Below, piece by piece: positions 1-10,167 of a DNA stretch of 64,000 nt (positions are counted from its first letter, which is position 1; each line of letters starts with the position of its first letter). The notes beneath the pieces were generated by a model. The model saw only the letters and a list, made by a program, of their open reading frames with translations, was not told where the DNA came from and searched no databases. Source of the DNA: Lichenicola sp964249735 (GTDB lineage Bacteria > Pseudomonadota > Alphaproteobacteria > Acetobacterales > Acetobacteraceae); contig CAXUDP010000007.1 in the NCBI GenBank assembly GCA_964249735.1, positions 3,903 to 67,902 on the forward strand, written 5' to 3'. A program made the position numbers and the translations under genes.

Positions 1-60
1 CGAACCTCGACCGGGTTGCCGGAACCGAGGCGTCACCTCGCAGCGGCTGAGGCCTGGGAG

Positions 61-86
61 GCCGGTCGCCATGGATCGCGACCGGC
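61..86 (-). terminator. hairpin downstream of mtnP
   Basis: A perfect 9-bp inverted repeat (GCCGGTCGC at 61-69, GCGACCGGC at 78-86) with an 8-base loop lies just after the mtnP stop codon on the minus strand. There is no clear T-tract, so this is a terminator-like stem rather than a textbook intrinsic terminator. Confidence 0.4.
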
Positions 87-104
87 CAGGATCCGCGACA
101 GGAC

Positions 105-999
<895 letters not shown>

Positions 1000-1016
<17 letters not shown>

Positions 1017-1713
1017 TTGACCACACCCTGCGCTTGAGAAGGACAGCCAGTCCCGCGAGCAGGACCAGGTAGCACACGACGCCGACGCCGATCCGGCGGC
1101 GCTCGGTGTCGTGCGGATGGGCCGCCCAGTCGAGGAAGCTGGACACGTCGTGCGCCATCTGTGGCACCGTGGCCGCCGTGCCGTCTGCGTAGCGGACGGC
1201 GCCGTCGATCAGGGGCGGCGGCATCGCGATCAGCGCGCCGGCCACGGCCGGGTCGTAGTAGCTGCCGGGCGGGATGACGACACCGGGCGGCGGGTCGCGG
1301 TAGCCGGTGAGGATGCGGGCGATCGCGCGCGCGCCGCCCGGCAGGGTCAAGGCCAGGCGGGACATGTCCGGCGGCACCGCGCCGTTGTTGGCGGCGGCGG
1401 CGGCCTGCAGGGTCGGGAACGGGGATGGCAGGTGGTCGTCCGGTCGGGCCGGGCGGCGCAGCGGGCGGCCGGCGGCGTCGACGCCGTCGGACACCTTGGT
1501 GGCCGCCGCCAGGGCATGCAGCTGCGCCGCGTCGAGGCCCAGGCCGCCGAGGTCGGCATAGGTAAGCTGCTTCAGGGAATGGCAGGCGCTGCACACCTGG
1601 GAATACACGGCGTAGCCGCGCTGGGCGCTGGCGAGGTCGACCGTCGAGAACGGGCCGGCGGCGTGGGCGGGAAGGATGACGAAAGCCGGCAGTGACGCCA
1701 GGAGGAGCCGCAT
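1000..1713 (-). CDS. petC: cytochrome c1 of the bc1 complex
   Basis: A 237-aa c-type cytochrome, the electron-exit subunit of ubiquinol:cytochrome c reductase. It has an N-terminal signal peptide (about residues 1-19, ending at AHA-A), the single heme-c attachment site CSACH (residues 41-45), a Met in an MPPPL context near residue 164 that fits the sixth heme ligand, and one C-terminal membrane anchor (about 208-226) followed by basic residues. The protein faces the periplasm. Its ATG overlaps the TGA of petB (ATGA), and its end overlaps mtnP, so all three form one operon. No second heme site is seen. Confidence 0.95.
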
Positions 1714-3014
1714 CAGGCGGTGCCGGCGATGCTGTCGGGAAGCACCGGGCGTCGTTCCACCCGGGCCAGCAGCGGCAGCAGCACCAGAAAATGCAGCAGC
1801 CAGTAGGCGGTGGCGATCCGGCTCAGCACCAGCCAGATGCCCGAAGGCGGACGGAACCCGGCCACGCCCAGCAGCACGAACGAGGCGAGCAGCAGGAGCA
1901 GCAGCCAGCGGTAGACCGGGCGGAACCGGGCGCTGCGGATCGGCGAGCGGTCGAGCCAGGGCAGGATGAACAGCACCGCCAGGCTGGCCGAGGCCAGCAG
2001 CACGCCGAGGCCGCCGCCGGCGCGCAGGATAGCGTAGAACGGCGCGAAGTACCATTCGGGGGTGATGTCGGCCGGGGTGGAAAGCGGGTCGGCCTCCAGG
2101 TAGTTGTCCGGCAGGGTCAGCCAGCCCGGCAGGAAGAACACCAGCACGGCAAAGGCGAGCGCGAACAGCACCATGCCGACGCCGTCCTTGGCGGTGTAAT
2201 AGGGATGGAAGGGCACAGTGTCGCGCGGGCCCTTCACCTCGATGCCGAGCGGGTTGTTGGAACCCGTCACGTGCAGCGCCAGCACGTGCAGTACCACGAT
2301 GCCGATCACGGCGAACGCAGTGACGAAGTGCAGCACGTAGATCCGGTGCAGCGCCGTGTCGCCCAGGACGTTGCCGCCGAGCAGCCAGGAGGCCAAGCCG
2401 GGCCCGACCAGCGGCACAGAGCCCAGCGCGTGCGCTACCACAGTGAGGCCCCAATATGACATCTGGCCCCAGGGCAGCACGTAGCCGGCGAACGCGGCGA
2501 CCATGGTCATCGCCATCAGCAGCATGCCGGTCAGCCACAGCACCTCGCGCGGCGCCTTGTAGGAGCCGTAGTACAGGCTGCGCCAGATGTGGATGTAGAG
2601 GGCGGCGAAGTACATCCACACCCCGCCCTGGTGGATCGACCGCACCAGCCAGCCGCTCGGCACCTGCCGGTCGATCGCCTCGACGCTGCCGAACGCCTGC
2701 GCCACGGTCGCGGTATAGTTCACCGCCAGGAAGATGCCGCTCAGGAGCAGCACCGCGAGCGCCACCGTCACGAAGGCGCCGAAGTTCCACAACCCGTTGA
2801 GGTTGCGCGGCATCGGGTAGGACACGTACTCGCGGCGGAACGCGGACACCAGTGGCAGCCGGGCATCGAGCCAGCGCAGGCCGGGATGCGCGTCCTCGGG
2901 AAGGGCGGAGGTGGGTGGACGGCCGAAACGGTGCTCCGCCTGGCTGTCGTCGGGCCCCAGCGGGAACGTGTCGGCGGCGGCGCCATGGCCAGAGTCGTCC
3001 GGCCAGTCGGCCAT
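1713..3014 (-). CDS. petB: cytochrome b of the bc1 complex
   Basis: A 433-aa membrane subunit carrying hemes bL and bH and the quinone sites. Seen: about eight hydrophobic helices, paired histidines in helix B (HQGGVWMYFAALYIHIWR) and helix D (LHRIYVLHFVTAFAVIGI followed by VLHVLALH), and the Qo-site motif PEWY in TPEWYFAPFYAILRA. The length is typical of the full-length bc1 type (not the split b6/subunit IV form). It is the first gene of the petB-petC-mtnP unit. The usual preceding gene, petA for the Rieske iron-sulfur protein, is absent: only about 107 bases separate petB from the divergent hemF. The Rieske subunit must be encoded elsewhere. Confidence 0.95.
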   Translation of the reverse strand: MADWPDDSGHGAAADTFPLGPDDSQAEHRFGRPPTSALPEDAHPGLRWLDARLPLVSAFRREYVSYPMPRNLNGLWNFGAFVTVALAVLLLSGIFLAVNYTATVAQAFGSVEAIDRQVPSGWLVRSIHQGGVWMYFAALYIHIWRSLYYGSYKAPREVLWLTGMLLMAMTMVAAFAGYVLPWGQMSYWGLTVVAHALGSVPLVGPGLASWLLGGNVLGDTALHRIYVLHFVTAFAVIGIVVLHVLALHVTGSNNPLGIEVKGPRDTVPFHPYYTAKDGVGMVLFALAFAVLVFFLPGWLTLPDNYLEADPLSTPADITPEWYFAPFYAILRAGGGLGVLLASASLAVLFILPWLDRSPIRSARFRPVYRWLLLLLLASFVLLGVAGFRPPSGIWLVLSRIATAYWLLHFLVLLPLLARVERRPVLPDSIAGTA

Positions 3015-3121
3015 GCGTCCACACCTTCCAGCGGTTCGGGATCGAGCGGAAGGTAGGGTGGGCTCCGCTGGGCCGCAACCGGACGGTCGAGACGTGAACA
3101 GCGTTCAGCTATGCTACGGGG

Positions 3122-4036
3122 ATGAGCGATCCGTTTGAGCCGGTTCCCTTCCCCCGCGACGCTGCACGGCCGCCGCACGACGCGCTCAAGGCCGAGGCGC
3201 GGGGCTGGTTCGAGGGGCTGCGCGACCGCCTGTGCGAGGCGTTCGAGGCGATCGAGCGCGACCAGGACGGGCCGCTCGCGGACCGGCCGCCGGGTCGGTT
3301 CGAACGCAAGGCCTGGTCGCGGCTGCCTGACGGGAACGGCGGGGGCGGCGTGATCGGGCTGATGCGCGGGCGGGTGTTCGAGAAGGTGGGCGTCAACGTG
3401 TCCACCGTGGAAGGCGAGTTCAGCCCGGAATTCCGCAGGGAGATCCCCGGCGCGGAGCAGGACCCGCGGTTCTGGGCGTCGGGAATCAGCCTGGTGGCGC
3501 ACCTGCACAGCCCGCTGGTGCCGGCCGCGCACTTCAACACCCGGATGCTGGTCACCACCCAGGGGTGGTTCGGCGGCGGCGGCGACATCACGCCGATGCG
3601 GCCGGAGAGCATCGAGTCGCAGGCGGACGCCCTGCGATTCCACCGGGCGTTCGAGCAGGCCTGCGACCGGCACGACCCGGCGTACTATCCACGGTTCAAG
3701 GAGTGGTGCGACCGCTACTTCTTCCTGCCGCACCGGAACGAGCCGCGCGGGCTGGGCGGGATCTTCTTCGACCGGCTGGCTACCGGCGACGCCGGGGACG
3801 ACTTCGCCTTTGCCCGCGACGTCGGCACAGCGTTCCTCGAGGTCTACCCGCAGATCGTGCGCGACCGCATGCGGCAGGGCTGGACGGCGGCGGACCGCGA
3901 CCACCAGTTGCTGCGTCGCGGCCGCTACGTGGAGTTCAACCTCCTGCACGACCGCGGCACCCTGTTCGGGCTGCGCACCGGCGGCAACGTCGAGGCGATC
4001 CTGATGAGCCTGCCGCCCGAGGTGCGCTGGCCCTGA
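3122..4036 (+). CDS. hemF: oxygen-dependent coproporphyrinogen III oxidase
   Basis: A 304-aa cytoplasmic enzyme that oxidatively decarboxylates coproporphyrinogen III to protoporphyrinogen IX using O2 (heme synthesis). Family signatures are present: a conserved WSR stretch after a Gly-rich region, VNVSTVEGEF, ISLVAHLHSPLVPAAHFNTR, the GGGGDITP loop, the EPRGLGGIFFD block and the C-terminal RGRYVEFNLLHDRGTLFGL followed by RTGGNVEAILMSLPP. It is transcribed divergently from the cytochrome bc1 genes, which links heme supply to a heme-containing complex. The ATG at 3122 leaves a compact 107-base shared control region. An oxygen-dependent enzyme fits an aerobic lifestyle. Confidence 0.95.
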   Translation: MSDPFEPVPFPRDAARPPHDALKAEARGWFEGLRDRLCEAFEAIERDQDGPLADRPPGRFERKAWSRLPDGNGGGGVIGLMRGRVFEKVGVNVSTVEGEFSPEFRREIPGAEQDPRFWASGISLVAHLHSPLVPAAHFNTRMLVTTQGWFGGGGDITPMRPESIESQADALRFHRAFEQACDRHDPAYYPRFKEWCDRYFFLPHRNEPRGLGGIFFDRLATGDAGDDFAFARDVGTAFLEVYPQIVRDRMRQGWTAADRDHQLLRRGRYVEFNLLHDRGTLFGLRTGGNVEAILMSLPPEVRWP

Positions 4037-4132
4037 CGGGCCGGCCGGCTGCCGCATTTGGGACATGGGCTGGGTTCATGTATGAAATCGCGATGAACCG
4101 CAGGACGCAGAACCCTTGATGCGGGTGTGGCG

Positions 4133-5254
4133 ATGACGGAACCCGGCCAGCCGGGCGGCACAATTCCCCATCGGGAGGTCGGCCGCAGGACCCTGTTGCT
4201 GGCGCTGCCCGCCCTCGCCGCCACGCTCCGGACCGCCCGGGCCGCGCCGGACCCCGGGCCGATGGCAGGGGTGGCGCCGGAGCAGGGGCCGTCCTCCCTA
4301 CGCAATCCCGCCCTTCTGGTCGCAGGACCGCCCGACGCGGCGCCCGGACGTTGGGCCCGGCTGCTTGCGCCACGGCTCGCCAGCGCGCTGCAGGCAGGGG
4401 CTGCGCTGCCGGTGTCCGCCACCGGCGGCCGCGACGGTGTCACCGGCGCCAACGCGTTCGAGGCGCTGACCGCGCAGGACGGCTCCACCGCGATGCTGGT
4501 GCCGGGTGCCGCGGCCATCGCCTGGCTCGCCGGCGACCCGCGCGTGCACTTCGATGCCAGCCGCTGGGTGCCGGCGCTGGCCGGCCTGTCCTCAGGCGTG
4601 GTGGTCGCCCGGCTCGGCGCTGCGGCGTCGCTGGCTGGCCGGAGGCTGCGCACCGCCGCCTCCACCGCGACCGGCGCCGAGCTGCCGGCGCTGCTCGGGC
4701 TGTCCATGCTGTCGGTGGATCCGTCGCCGGTGTTCGGCCTGTCCGAGCCGCAGGATGCGGAAGCGGCGCTTCGCGACGGCCGGGTCGACGCGATCTTCCT
4801 CGGCGGCCACGACGTGCCGGAACGTCTGCGGACGCTGGGCGGGCTGGGCTTCGTCCCGGTGTTCTCGCTGGGCGGCAGCGACGAGGACAGCCTGGCGGCC
4901 GATCCCGCTCTGGACGGGGTGCCGGCCTTTGCCGAAAGGTACCGGCAGCAGTTCGGCCGTCCTCCGGCCGGCCCGCTGTTCGCCGCCTGGCGTGCCATCG
5001 CCGCCGCGGCACGCCTCGACGTCGCCCTGGTGCTGCCGCTGCTGGCGCCGGCCTCGCTGGTCGCGCGCTGGCGCAGCGCCTGCGAGACCGCGCTGTCCGA
5101 CCTGGGACTGGTCAGCGCCGCGCGCACGGCGCAGGTCGATGCGGTTCCCGCGCCGGGCTGCGTGCAGGCGCTGGCGCGGATCAACGCCGACGAGACTGCC
5201 CAGCTCAGCCTGCGCCGCTGGATCGCCGCCCGGCCGAACTGGCGCCCGACCTGA
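4133..5254 (+). CDS. Tat-exported Bug/TctC-like periplasmic protein
   Basis: About 373 aa from the ATG at 4133; a GTG six bases upstream is an alternative. The N-terminus carries a twin-arginine segment (GRRTLLLALPALAATL) followed by an Ala-rich cleavage region, so export by the Tat system is likely. The body resembles the tripartite-tricarboxylate (Bug/TctC) solute-binding fold: a repeated alpha/beta layout with a segment that reads like a Bug substrate loop, but identity to named members is low and no membrane partner (TctA/TctB) is nearby. Orphan Bug-like proteins are very common in Acetobacteraceae and related groups. The ligand is unknown. It stands alone between hemF and a convergent c-di-GMP gene. 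Confidence 0.6.
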   Translation: MTEPGQPGGTIPHREVGRRTLLLALPALAATLRTARAAPDPGPMAGVAPEQGPSSLRNPALLVAGPPDAAPGRWARLLAPRLASALQAGAALPVSATGGRDGVTGANAFEALTAQDGSTAMLVPGAAAIAWLAGDPRVHFDASRWVPALAGLSSGVVVARLGAAASLAGRRLRTAASTATGAELPALLGLSMLSVDPSPVFGLSEPQDAEAALRDGRVDAIFLGGHDVPERLRTLGGLGFVPVFSLGGSDEDSLAADPALDGVPAFAERYRQQFGRPPAGPLFAAWRAIAAAARLDVALVLPLLAPASLVARWRSACETALSDLGLVSAARTAQVDAVPAPGCVQALARINADETAQLSLRRWIAARPNWRPT

Positions 5255-5266
5255 CCTGATGGTGCC

Positions 5267-7501
5267 TTACACGGTCGCCTCGGCTGCCGGTTCGGCCAGC
5301 AGCACGTCGAGCTCGTGTCCGCAGACTGGCCTGGAGAACAGGTAGCCCTGCAGCCCGCTGCAGCCGGCGGTCGACATCAGCCGCATCTGCTCAGGGGTCT
5401 CGATGCCCTCTGCCGTCACTGTCACCCCGATCGCCTGGCCCAGGATGACGATGCAGGCGGCCAGCGCCAGCGCCTCGGGATCGGAGGTGATGTTCTCGAT
5501 GAACGAGCGGTCGATCTTGATCTTGTCGACGTGCAGCCGGCGCAGGTAGCTCAGGCTCGAATAGCCGACGCCGAAATCGTCGAGCGCGATCCGGAAGCCG
5601 GACTGCCGCAGCTGGTCGAGCGTGGTCTGCGTGACCTCGTCGTTGCCCAGCAGCACGCCCTCGGTGATCTCCAGTTCGATCTGCTGCGGCGCCACGCCCG
5701 CCGCCAGCACCGTCCTCGCCACCGTCTGCGCGAAGCCGGGGGTCTGGAGCTGCACCGGCGACAGGTTGACCGACAGGAACAGGTCGGGACGGCGCCGTGC
5801 GACTGCAACCGCGTCGGACAGCACGAACGCGCCCAGCTGGCGGATCAGCCCGGTCTCCTCGGCGACGCCGACGAACTCCTGCGCCGGAACCAGCTCGCCG
5901 TCGTGGCGGCGCCAGCGGGCCAGGGCCTCGAAGCCGATGATCCGGCAGCTGCCGACGCTGACCTGGGGCTGGTAGCAGACGAACAGGCCATCGCGCGTCA
6001 GCAGCGCCTGGCGCAGCTCGTCCTCCAGCATCGTGCGCCGCCGCAGCTTGCGGTCCAAATCGACGGAGAAGCAGCACCGGCAGTTCCGCCCGTCCGCCTT
6101 GGCTTGGTAGAGCGCGATGTCGGCACGCCGGTGCAGATCCTGCACCGCCTTGCCGTCCAGCCCCGCCTCCAGGGCGACGCCGATGCTGATGCCGACATGG
6201 GTCTCGCTGCCGCCGACGCGGAACGGCACCGCCATCACCTCGAACAGCCGGTCGCAGATGCGCTCGACCTGTTCCGCGCCGTCCAGCACGTCGACCAGCA
6301 CCGCGAACTCGTCGCCGCCGAGACGCGCCACCATGTCCATCGGCCGGAACACCTCGCGCAGCCGCTGCCCGAACGCGCGCAGCAGGGCGTCGCCGGCCTG
6401 GTGGCCCAGCATGTCGTTGACCTGCTTGAACCGGTCCAGGTCGATCATGAACAACCCGGCATGCCCGGTACCGACCTCCGGCGACACGCATTCGCGCAGC
6501 CGGCGGTCGAACAGCACGCGGTTGGGCAGCCCGGTCAGCGAGTCGTGTTCGGCCAGGTGCCGGACGTTGGCCTCGTTCTCCAGCAGCTCGCGCACCGACC
6601 GCTCCTGCGCCAGGCTGATCCTCCAGAACGAGCGCAGCAGCAGGCTCACGGCCGCGAACAGGACGATCGCGAGGAGCAGCGCCATCGGCACCAGCAGGCC
6701 CAGGATCCGGCGTCCCGGAAGCTCGGGCCGCCACATGACCCAGCCGACCGGACGGCCCAGCGGGTCGTGCAGCGCCAGGGCGTGCTCCTTCGCACGCAGC
6801 GCGCCCATGCCCGAGAAGCGCGCGCCGTCGAGCGCGTAGCGGCGGAAGATGCCGGCGAGGTAGGCCCCGTCGAACCGCTTCATGTCGACCAGCACGTCGT
6901 CGGACGCGCCGCCCGGCCGCGGCACGCGGACGAGCACGGCGCTGACCGCCATCGGCTGGCCTCCGACGAGCATGATCCCGCCGAGATGGGGCATGTCGGC
7001 GGCACGATCGGGACCCGGCTCCGGTCCGGCCTCGCGCCTGAGCAGCCGGACCAGCGGCAGCACGTCGGTCGCGACCGCGCCAAAGGCGTCGCTGCCGGCG
7101 CGCCGCCCCGACACGCTGGCATAGACCGGCCGGTCGGTGCCGCCGAGGACGAAGACCATCTGGTGGTCGAACATCATGTAGAGCCAGACACCGGTGAACC
7201 GGTCGAGCCATCCGGGATCGTGCACCGGCCGGGCCAGTTCCTCGGCAAAGGCGGGCCAGGCGGCGACGCTGCGCTGCTGGAGGGCGAGGTCCTCGAGGGT
7301 GTCGGCGATCGAACTGCGGGCAATGCGCGTCTGCCGCTCGGCCGACACCTCGTTCGCCTGGTGCGCCGTCCAGTAGAGCCCGAAGCCGCCTGCGACCAGG
7401 ACGAACAGGATGACGACCAGCGTCGGCGCCACGACATGGCGGATGAAGTGGGCCCGGACGTCGGAGGGTTGCACGGCTGGCTCGGACATCTGGACGACCA
7501 T
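5267..7501 (-). CDS. CHASE4-like/GGDEF/EAL membrane protein (c-di-GMP turnover)
   Basis: About 744 aa from the ATG at 7501 (a GGAGG lies 12 bases upstream; a second ATG at 7489 is possible; in-frame codons further upstream lack a good start). Order: first membrane helix (about 25-45), a periplasmic sensor of about 210 residues resembling CHASE4, a second helix (about 275-300), a GGDEF domain with intact GGDEF signature (LARLGGDEFAVLV), and an EAL domain with EALARW, EITEGV, DDFGVGYSSLSYL, KIDRSF and AEGIET all present. Both catalytic signatures are intact, so it may either make or hydrolyse cyclic di-GMP according to the periplasmic signal. It is monocistronic and convergent with the Bug-like gene, with only 12 bases between stops. 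Confidence 0.9.
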   Translation of the reverse strand: MVVQMSEPAVQPSDVRAHFIRHVVAPTLVVILFVLVAGGFGLYWTAHQANEVSAERQTRIARSSIADTLEDLALQQRSVAAWPAFAEELARPVHDPGWLDRFTGVWLYMMFDHQMVFVLGGTDRPVYASVSGRRAGSDAFGAVATDVLPLVRLLRREAGPEPGPDRAADMPHLGGIMLVGGQPMAVSAVLVRVPRPGGASDDVLVDMKRFDGAYLAGIFRRYALDGARFSGMGALRAKEHALALHDPLGRPVGWVMWRPELPGRRILGLLVPMALLLAIVLFAAVSLLLRSFWRISLAQERSVRELLENEANVRHLAEHDSLTGLPNRVLFDRRLRECVSPEVGTGHAGLFMIDLDRFKQVNDMLGHQAGDALLRAFGQRLREVFRPMDMVARLGGDEFAVLVDVLDGAEQVERICDRLFEVMAVPFRVGGSETHVGISIGVALEAGLDGKAVQDLHRRADIALYQAKADGRNCRCCFSVDLDRKLRRRTMLEDELRQALLTRDGLFVCYQPQVSVGSCRIIGFEALARWRRHDGELVPAQEFVGVAEETGLIRQLGAFVLSDAVAVARRRPDLFLSVNLSPVQLQTPGFAQTVARTVLAAGVAPQQIELEITEGVLLGNDEVTQTTLDQLRQSGFRIALDDFGVGYSSLSYLRRLHVDKIKIDRSFIENITSDPEALALAACIVILGQAIGVTVTAEGIETPEQMRLMSTAGCSGLQGYLFSRPVCGHELDVLLAEPAAEATV

Positions 7502-7687
7502 ATCCCGTTCCGGCCTCCGCACGACTAACAAAATGTAGTCTGATGCGCCATCGACACGATCGCACCCCATGCCGCATCTCAATTCCTGTATTCGTCGCCG
7601 ACAGGGATCCTGTCGGCCCTGCTGGCCAGCCGGCGGGTTGTCTCGTAATCCGGCGGTTCCGGCGACCGCCGCCGGATGGAGGTGTCC

Positions 7688-8971
7688 ATGTCGACGTCGC
7701 CTGTTCCCCGCCGGCGCTGGAGCATCGGCCTGCTGCTCGGCTCGGGGGTGCTGATCAACTATCTCGACCGGATCAGCCTGTCGGTCGCAGCCCCCCAGCT
7801 GCATGAAAGCTTCGGCCTGACGCAGGTCCAGCAGGGCTGGCTGCTGAGCGGGTTCTTCTGGTCGTACGCGCTGCTGCAGATCCCGACCGGGCTGGTGCTC
7901 GACCGGTTCGGGGTGACGCGGGTGAACCGCATCAGCACCCTGCTCTGGGGCATCGCCTCGGTCGGCACCGCCTTCGTCAGCGGCTTCGCCGGGATCATGA
8001 TCGCGCGGATCGTGCTCGGCATCGCAGAGGCGCCGGGGTTCCCGGCGAGCGCCAAGGCGACCGGTACCTGGTTCCCGCGCCAGGAGCGGGCGCTGGCGAC
8101 GGCGCTGTTCGATGCGGCCGCGAAGTTCTCCAACGTGATCGGCGTGCCGCTGGTCGGGCTGGCGGTGGTTCGGCTTGGCTGGCGCTGGGGCTTCGGCATC
8201 ACCGGCCTGCTCAGCCTGTGCTACTTCGCGGCCTTCGTGCTGATCTACCGCGACCCAAGCCAGGACCGGCGGCTGAGCTGGGCGGAACACGAGTACATCG
8301 TCGCCGGCGGTGCCACCCCGGAAGGTCCGGCGCCCGGCGGCGGACCCAGGCTGCTCGGCGCGCTGCTGCGCCAACGCAAGGTGTGGGGGCTGTCGATCGG
8401 CTTCGCCGCCTACGGCTACTCGTTCTACCTGTTCCTGACCTGGCTGCCGAACTACCTGGTCCAGAGCATGCACATGAGCATCCTGAAGTCGGCCGGCTTC
8501 GCCGCGATCCCGTGGGCCTGCGCCACCGTGTCCGACCTCGTGGTGGGCGGCTGGCTGATCGATCACCTGATCGGGCGCGGCGGCGACGAGACGGTTGTGC
8601 GCAAGACGGTGCTGGTGATCGGCATGCTGTTCGGCCTGGCGGTGTTCGGCGCCACCCTCACCCACGATCCCGGCTGGGCGATCGCCTGGATCTCGGTCGC
8701 CCTGTCCGGCCTCGCGGCCGCGGCGCCGGTGGGCTGGTCGATCCCGTCGCTGATCGCGCCGCAGGGCGGCACCGCCACCATCGGCAGCATCATGAACTTC
8801 GGCAACAACATGATGGGCGTGGTGGCACCGGTAGCGACCGGCTACGCGATCTCGCTGTCCGGTTCCTACACGCTGAGCTTCGGGATCGCCGGGATCGTGC
8901 TGCTGATCGGGATCGTGTCCTATGTGTTCGTGCTGGGCCGGCTCGAGCCGATCGTCCTGCCGGGACGCTGA
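7688..8971 (+). CDS. MFS sugar-acid transporter (ACS family)
   Basis: A 427-aa major-facilitator protein with about 12 hydrophobic helices. The start at 7688 is chosen because GGAGG (7678-7682) sits 5 bases ahead; an upstream in-frame ATG at 7676 lacks this. The first helix ends in INYLDRISLSVAAP, the motif A region reads DRFGVTRVNR, and GIAEAPGFPASAKATGTWFP matches the anion:cation symporter branch that carries glucarate, galactonate, hexuronates and similar acids. The adjacent convergent gene encodes a XylX-like sugar-acid dehydratase, with just three bases between stops, which supports an aldonate or other sugar acid as substrate. Exact substrate unknown. Confidence 0.85.
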   Translation: MSTSPVPRRRWSIGLLLGSGVLINYLDRISLSVAAPQLHESFGLTQVQQGWLLSGFFWSYALLQIPTGLVLDRFGVTRVNRISTLLWGIASVGTAFVSGFAGIMIARIVLGIAEAPGFPASAKATGTWFPRQERALATALFDAAAKFSNVIGVPLVGLAVVRLGWRWGFGITGLLSLCYFAAFVLIYRDPSQDRRLSWAEHEYIVAGGATPEGPAPGGGPRLLGALLRQRKVWGLSIGFAAYGYSFYLFLTWLPNYLVQSMHMSILKSAGFAAIPWACATVSDLVVGGWLIDHLIGRGGDETVVRKTVLVIGMLFGLAVFGATLTHDPGWAIAWISVALSGLAAAAPVGWSIPSLIAPQGGTATIGSIMNFGNNMMGVVAPVATGYAISLSGSYTLSFGIAGIVLLIGIVSYVFVLGRLEPIVLPGR

Positions 8972-8974
8972 CGG

Positions 8975-10132
8975 CTACAGCAGGCCGCGCCCGGCCAGGT
9001 TGCGCATCAGCGCGCCGATGCCGAAGCGCCAGGGCGGCGCGTCCTGGGAGTGCGTCACCCGGTTGACCAGACGGCCGAGCCCGGGTGCCGCGATCTCCAC
9101 CTGGTCGCCGAGCTTGTGGGTGAAGCCGCCGCCTGGCGTGTCGCGGTCCTGCACCGGCGCGAACAGCGTGCCGAGGAACAGCATGAACCCGTCGGGATAC
9201 TGGTGATGCGCGCCGATCGTCTGCGCCACCAGATCCTCCGGGTCACGGCTGATCTCGCGCATCGAGCTGTGGCCGTGCAGCACGAAGCCGTCGTCGGCAC
9301 CGGTCACGGTCAGGTCCAGCGCCAGGCCGCGCACCTGGTCGAGCCCGAAGCCGGCATCGAACAGGCGCAGGAACGGACCGATGGCGCAGGACGCGTTGTT
9401 GTCCTTGGCCTTGCCGAGCAGCAGTGCGCTGCGGCCCTCGACGTCGCGCAGGTTGACGTCGTTGCCGAGCGTGGCGCCGCGGATCCGCCCCTGGCTGTCT
9501 ACCGCCAGCACCACCTCCGGCTCCGGGTTGTTCCAGGACGACGAGGCCAGGATGCCGATCGCGGCGCCGGCGCCCACCGCCGACAGCACCGGGGCCTTGG
9601 TGAACACCTCCGCGTCCGGGCCGATGCCGACCTCCAGGTATTGCGACCAGATGCCCTCCCGGATCAGCACCCGCTTGGCTTGCATCGCTTCCGGCGAGCC
9701 GGGGCGGAGGGCGTCGAGCCGGCTGCCAATGGCCTCGGCCAGCTGGGTGCGCAGCAGCGCCGCCTGGGCCGGATCGCCCTTGGCGCGCTCCTCGATCACC
9801 CGCTCGACCATGCTGCCGGCGAAGGTCACGCCGCAGGCCTTGATCGCCTGCAGGTCGCAGGGCGCCAGCAGGTAGGGGCCGCTGCCGGCCGCCGCCGTGC
9901 CGAGGCTGCAGGCGATCACCTCATCAGCGTCCCAGGAGCGGGTGTCGGGCACGGCGGAAGCGGCGCCGGCCGGATCGTCGCGTTCCAGCAGCGCCGACAG
10001 GGTGGGACCGGCCGCCGTGACGTCCACCAGGCGGCTGCCGCGCAGCTGCACCAGGCAGGGGCCGCCGACCTCCGGGTCCTGGACCCGGCCGAGCAGGATG
10101 GCGGAACCGGCATCGTCGGGAAGCAGCGTCAT
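8975..10132 (-). CDS. FAH-family 2-keto-3-deoxy-sugar-acid dehydratase, XylX-like
   Basis: A 385-aa protein of the fumarylacetoacetate hydrolase superfamily. The ATG at 10132 has GGAGG about 10 bases upstream. The length and the start (LLPDDAGSAILLGRV) resemble Caulobacter XylX, the 2-keto-3-deoxy-xylonate dehydratase of the oxidative pentose (Weimberg) route, more than the shorter FAH hydratases. Core features: metal-site region IEERAKGDP..., KAPVLSAVGAGAAIGI, NNPEPEVVLAVDSQGRIRG and GNDVNLRDVEGRSALLLGKAKD. The predicted reaction gives alpha-ketoglutarate semialdehyde from a 2-keto-3-deoxy-pentonate; the specific stereochemistry is inference. It converges with the sugar-acid MFS transporter. 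Confidence 0.75.
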   Translation of the reverse strand: MTLLPDDAGSAILLGRVQDPEVGGPCLVQLRGSRLVDVTAAGPTLSALLERDDPAGAASAVPDTRSWDADEVIACSLGTAAAGSGPYLLAPCDLQAIKACGVTFAGSMVERVIEERAKGDPAQAALLRTQLAEAIGSRLDALRPGSPEAMQAKRVLIREGIWSQYLEVGIGPDAEVFTKAPVLSAVGAGAAIGILASSSWNNPEPEVVLAVDSQGRIRGATLGNDVNLRDVEGRSALLLGKAKDNNASCAIGPFLRLFDAGFGLDQVRGLALDLTVTGADDGFVLHGHSSMREISRDPEDLVAQTIGAHHQYPDGFMLFLGTLFAPVQDRDTPGGGFTHKLGDQVEIAAPGLGRLVNRVTHSQDAPPWRFGIGALMRNLAGRGLL

Positions 10133-10167
10133 GATGGGAGGGCCTCCGCCAGTCGAACGCCCTTCTC

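Noticed and set aside
5267..8665. Extension of the CHASE4/GGDEF/EAL gene through the transporter region
   Set aside because: The extra residues are antisense to the MFS gene; the real start is near 7501.
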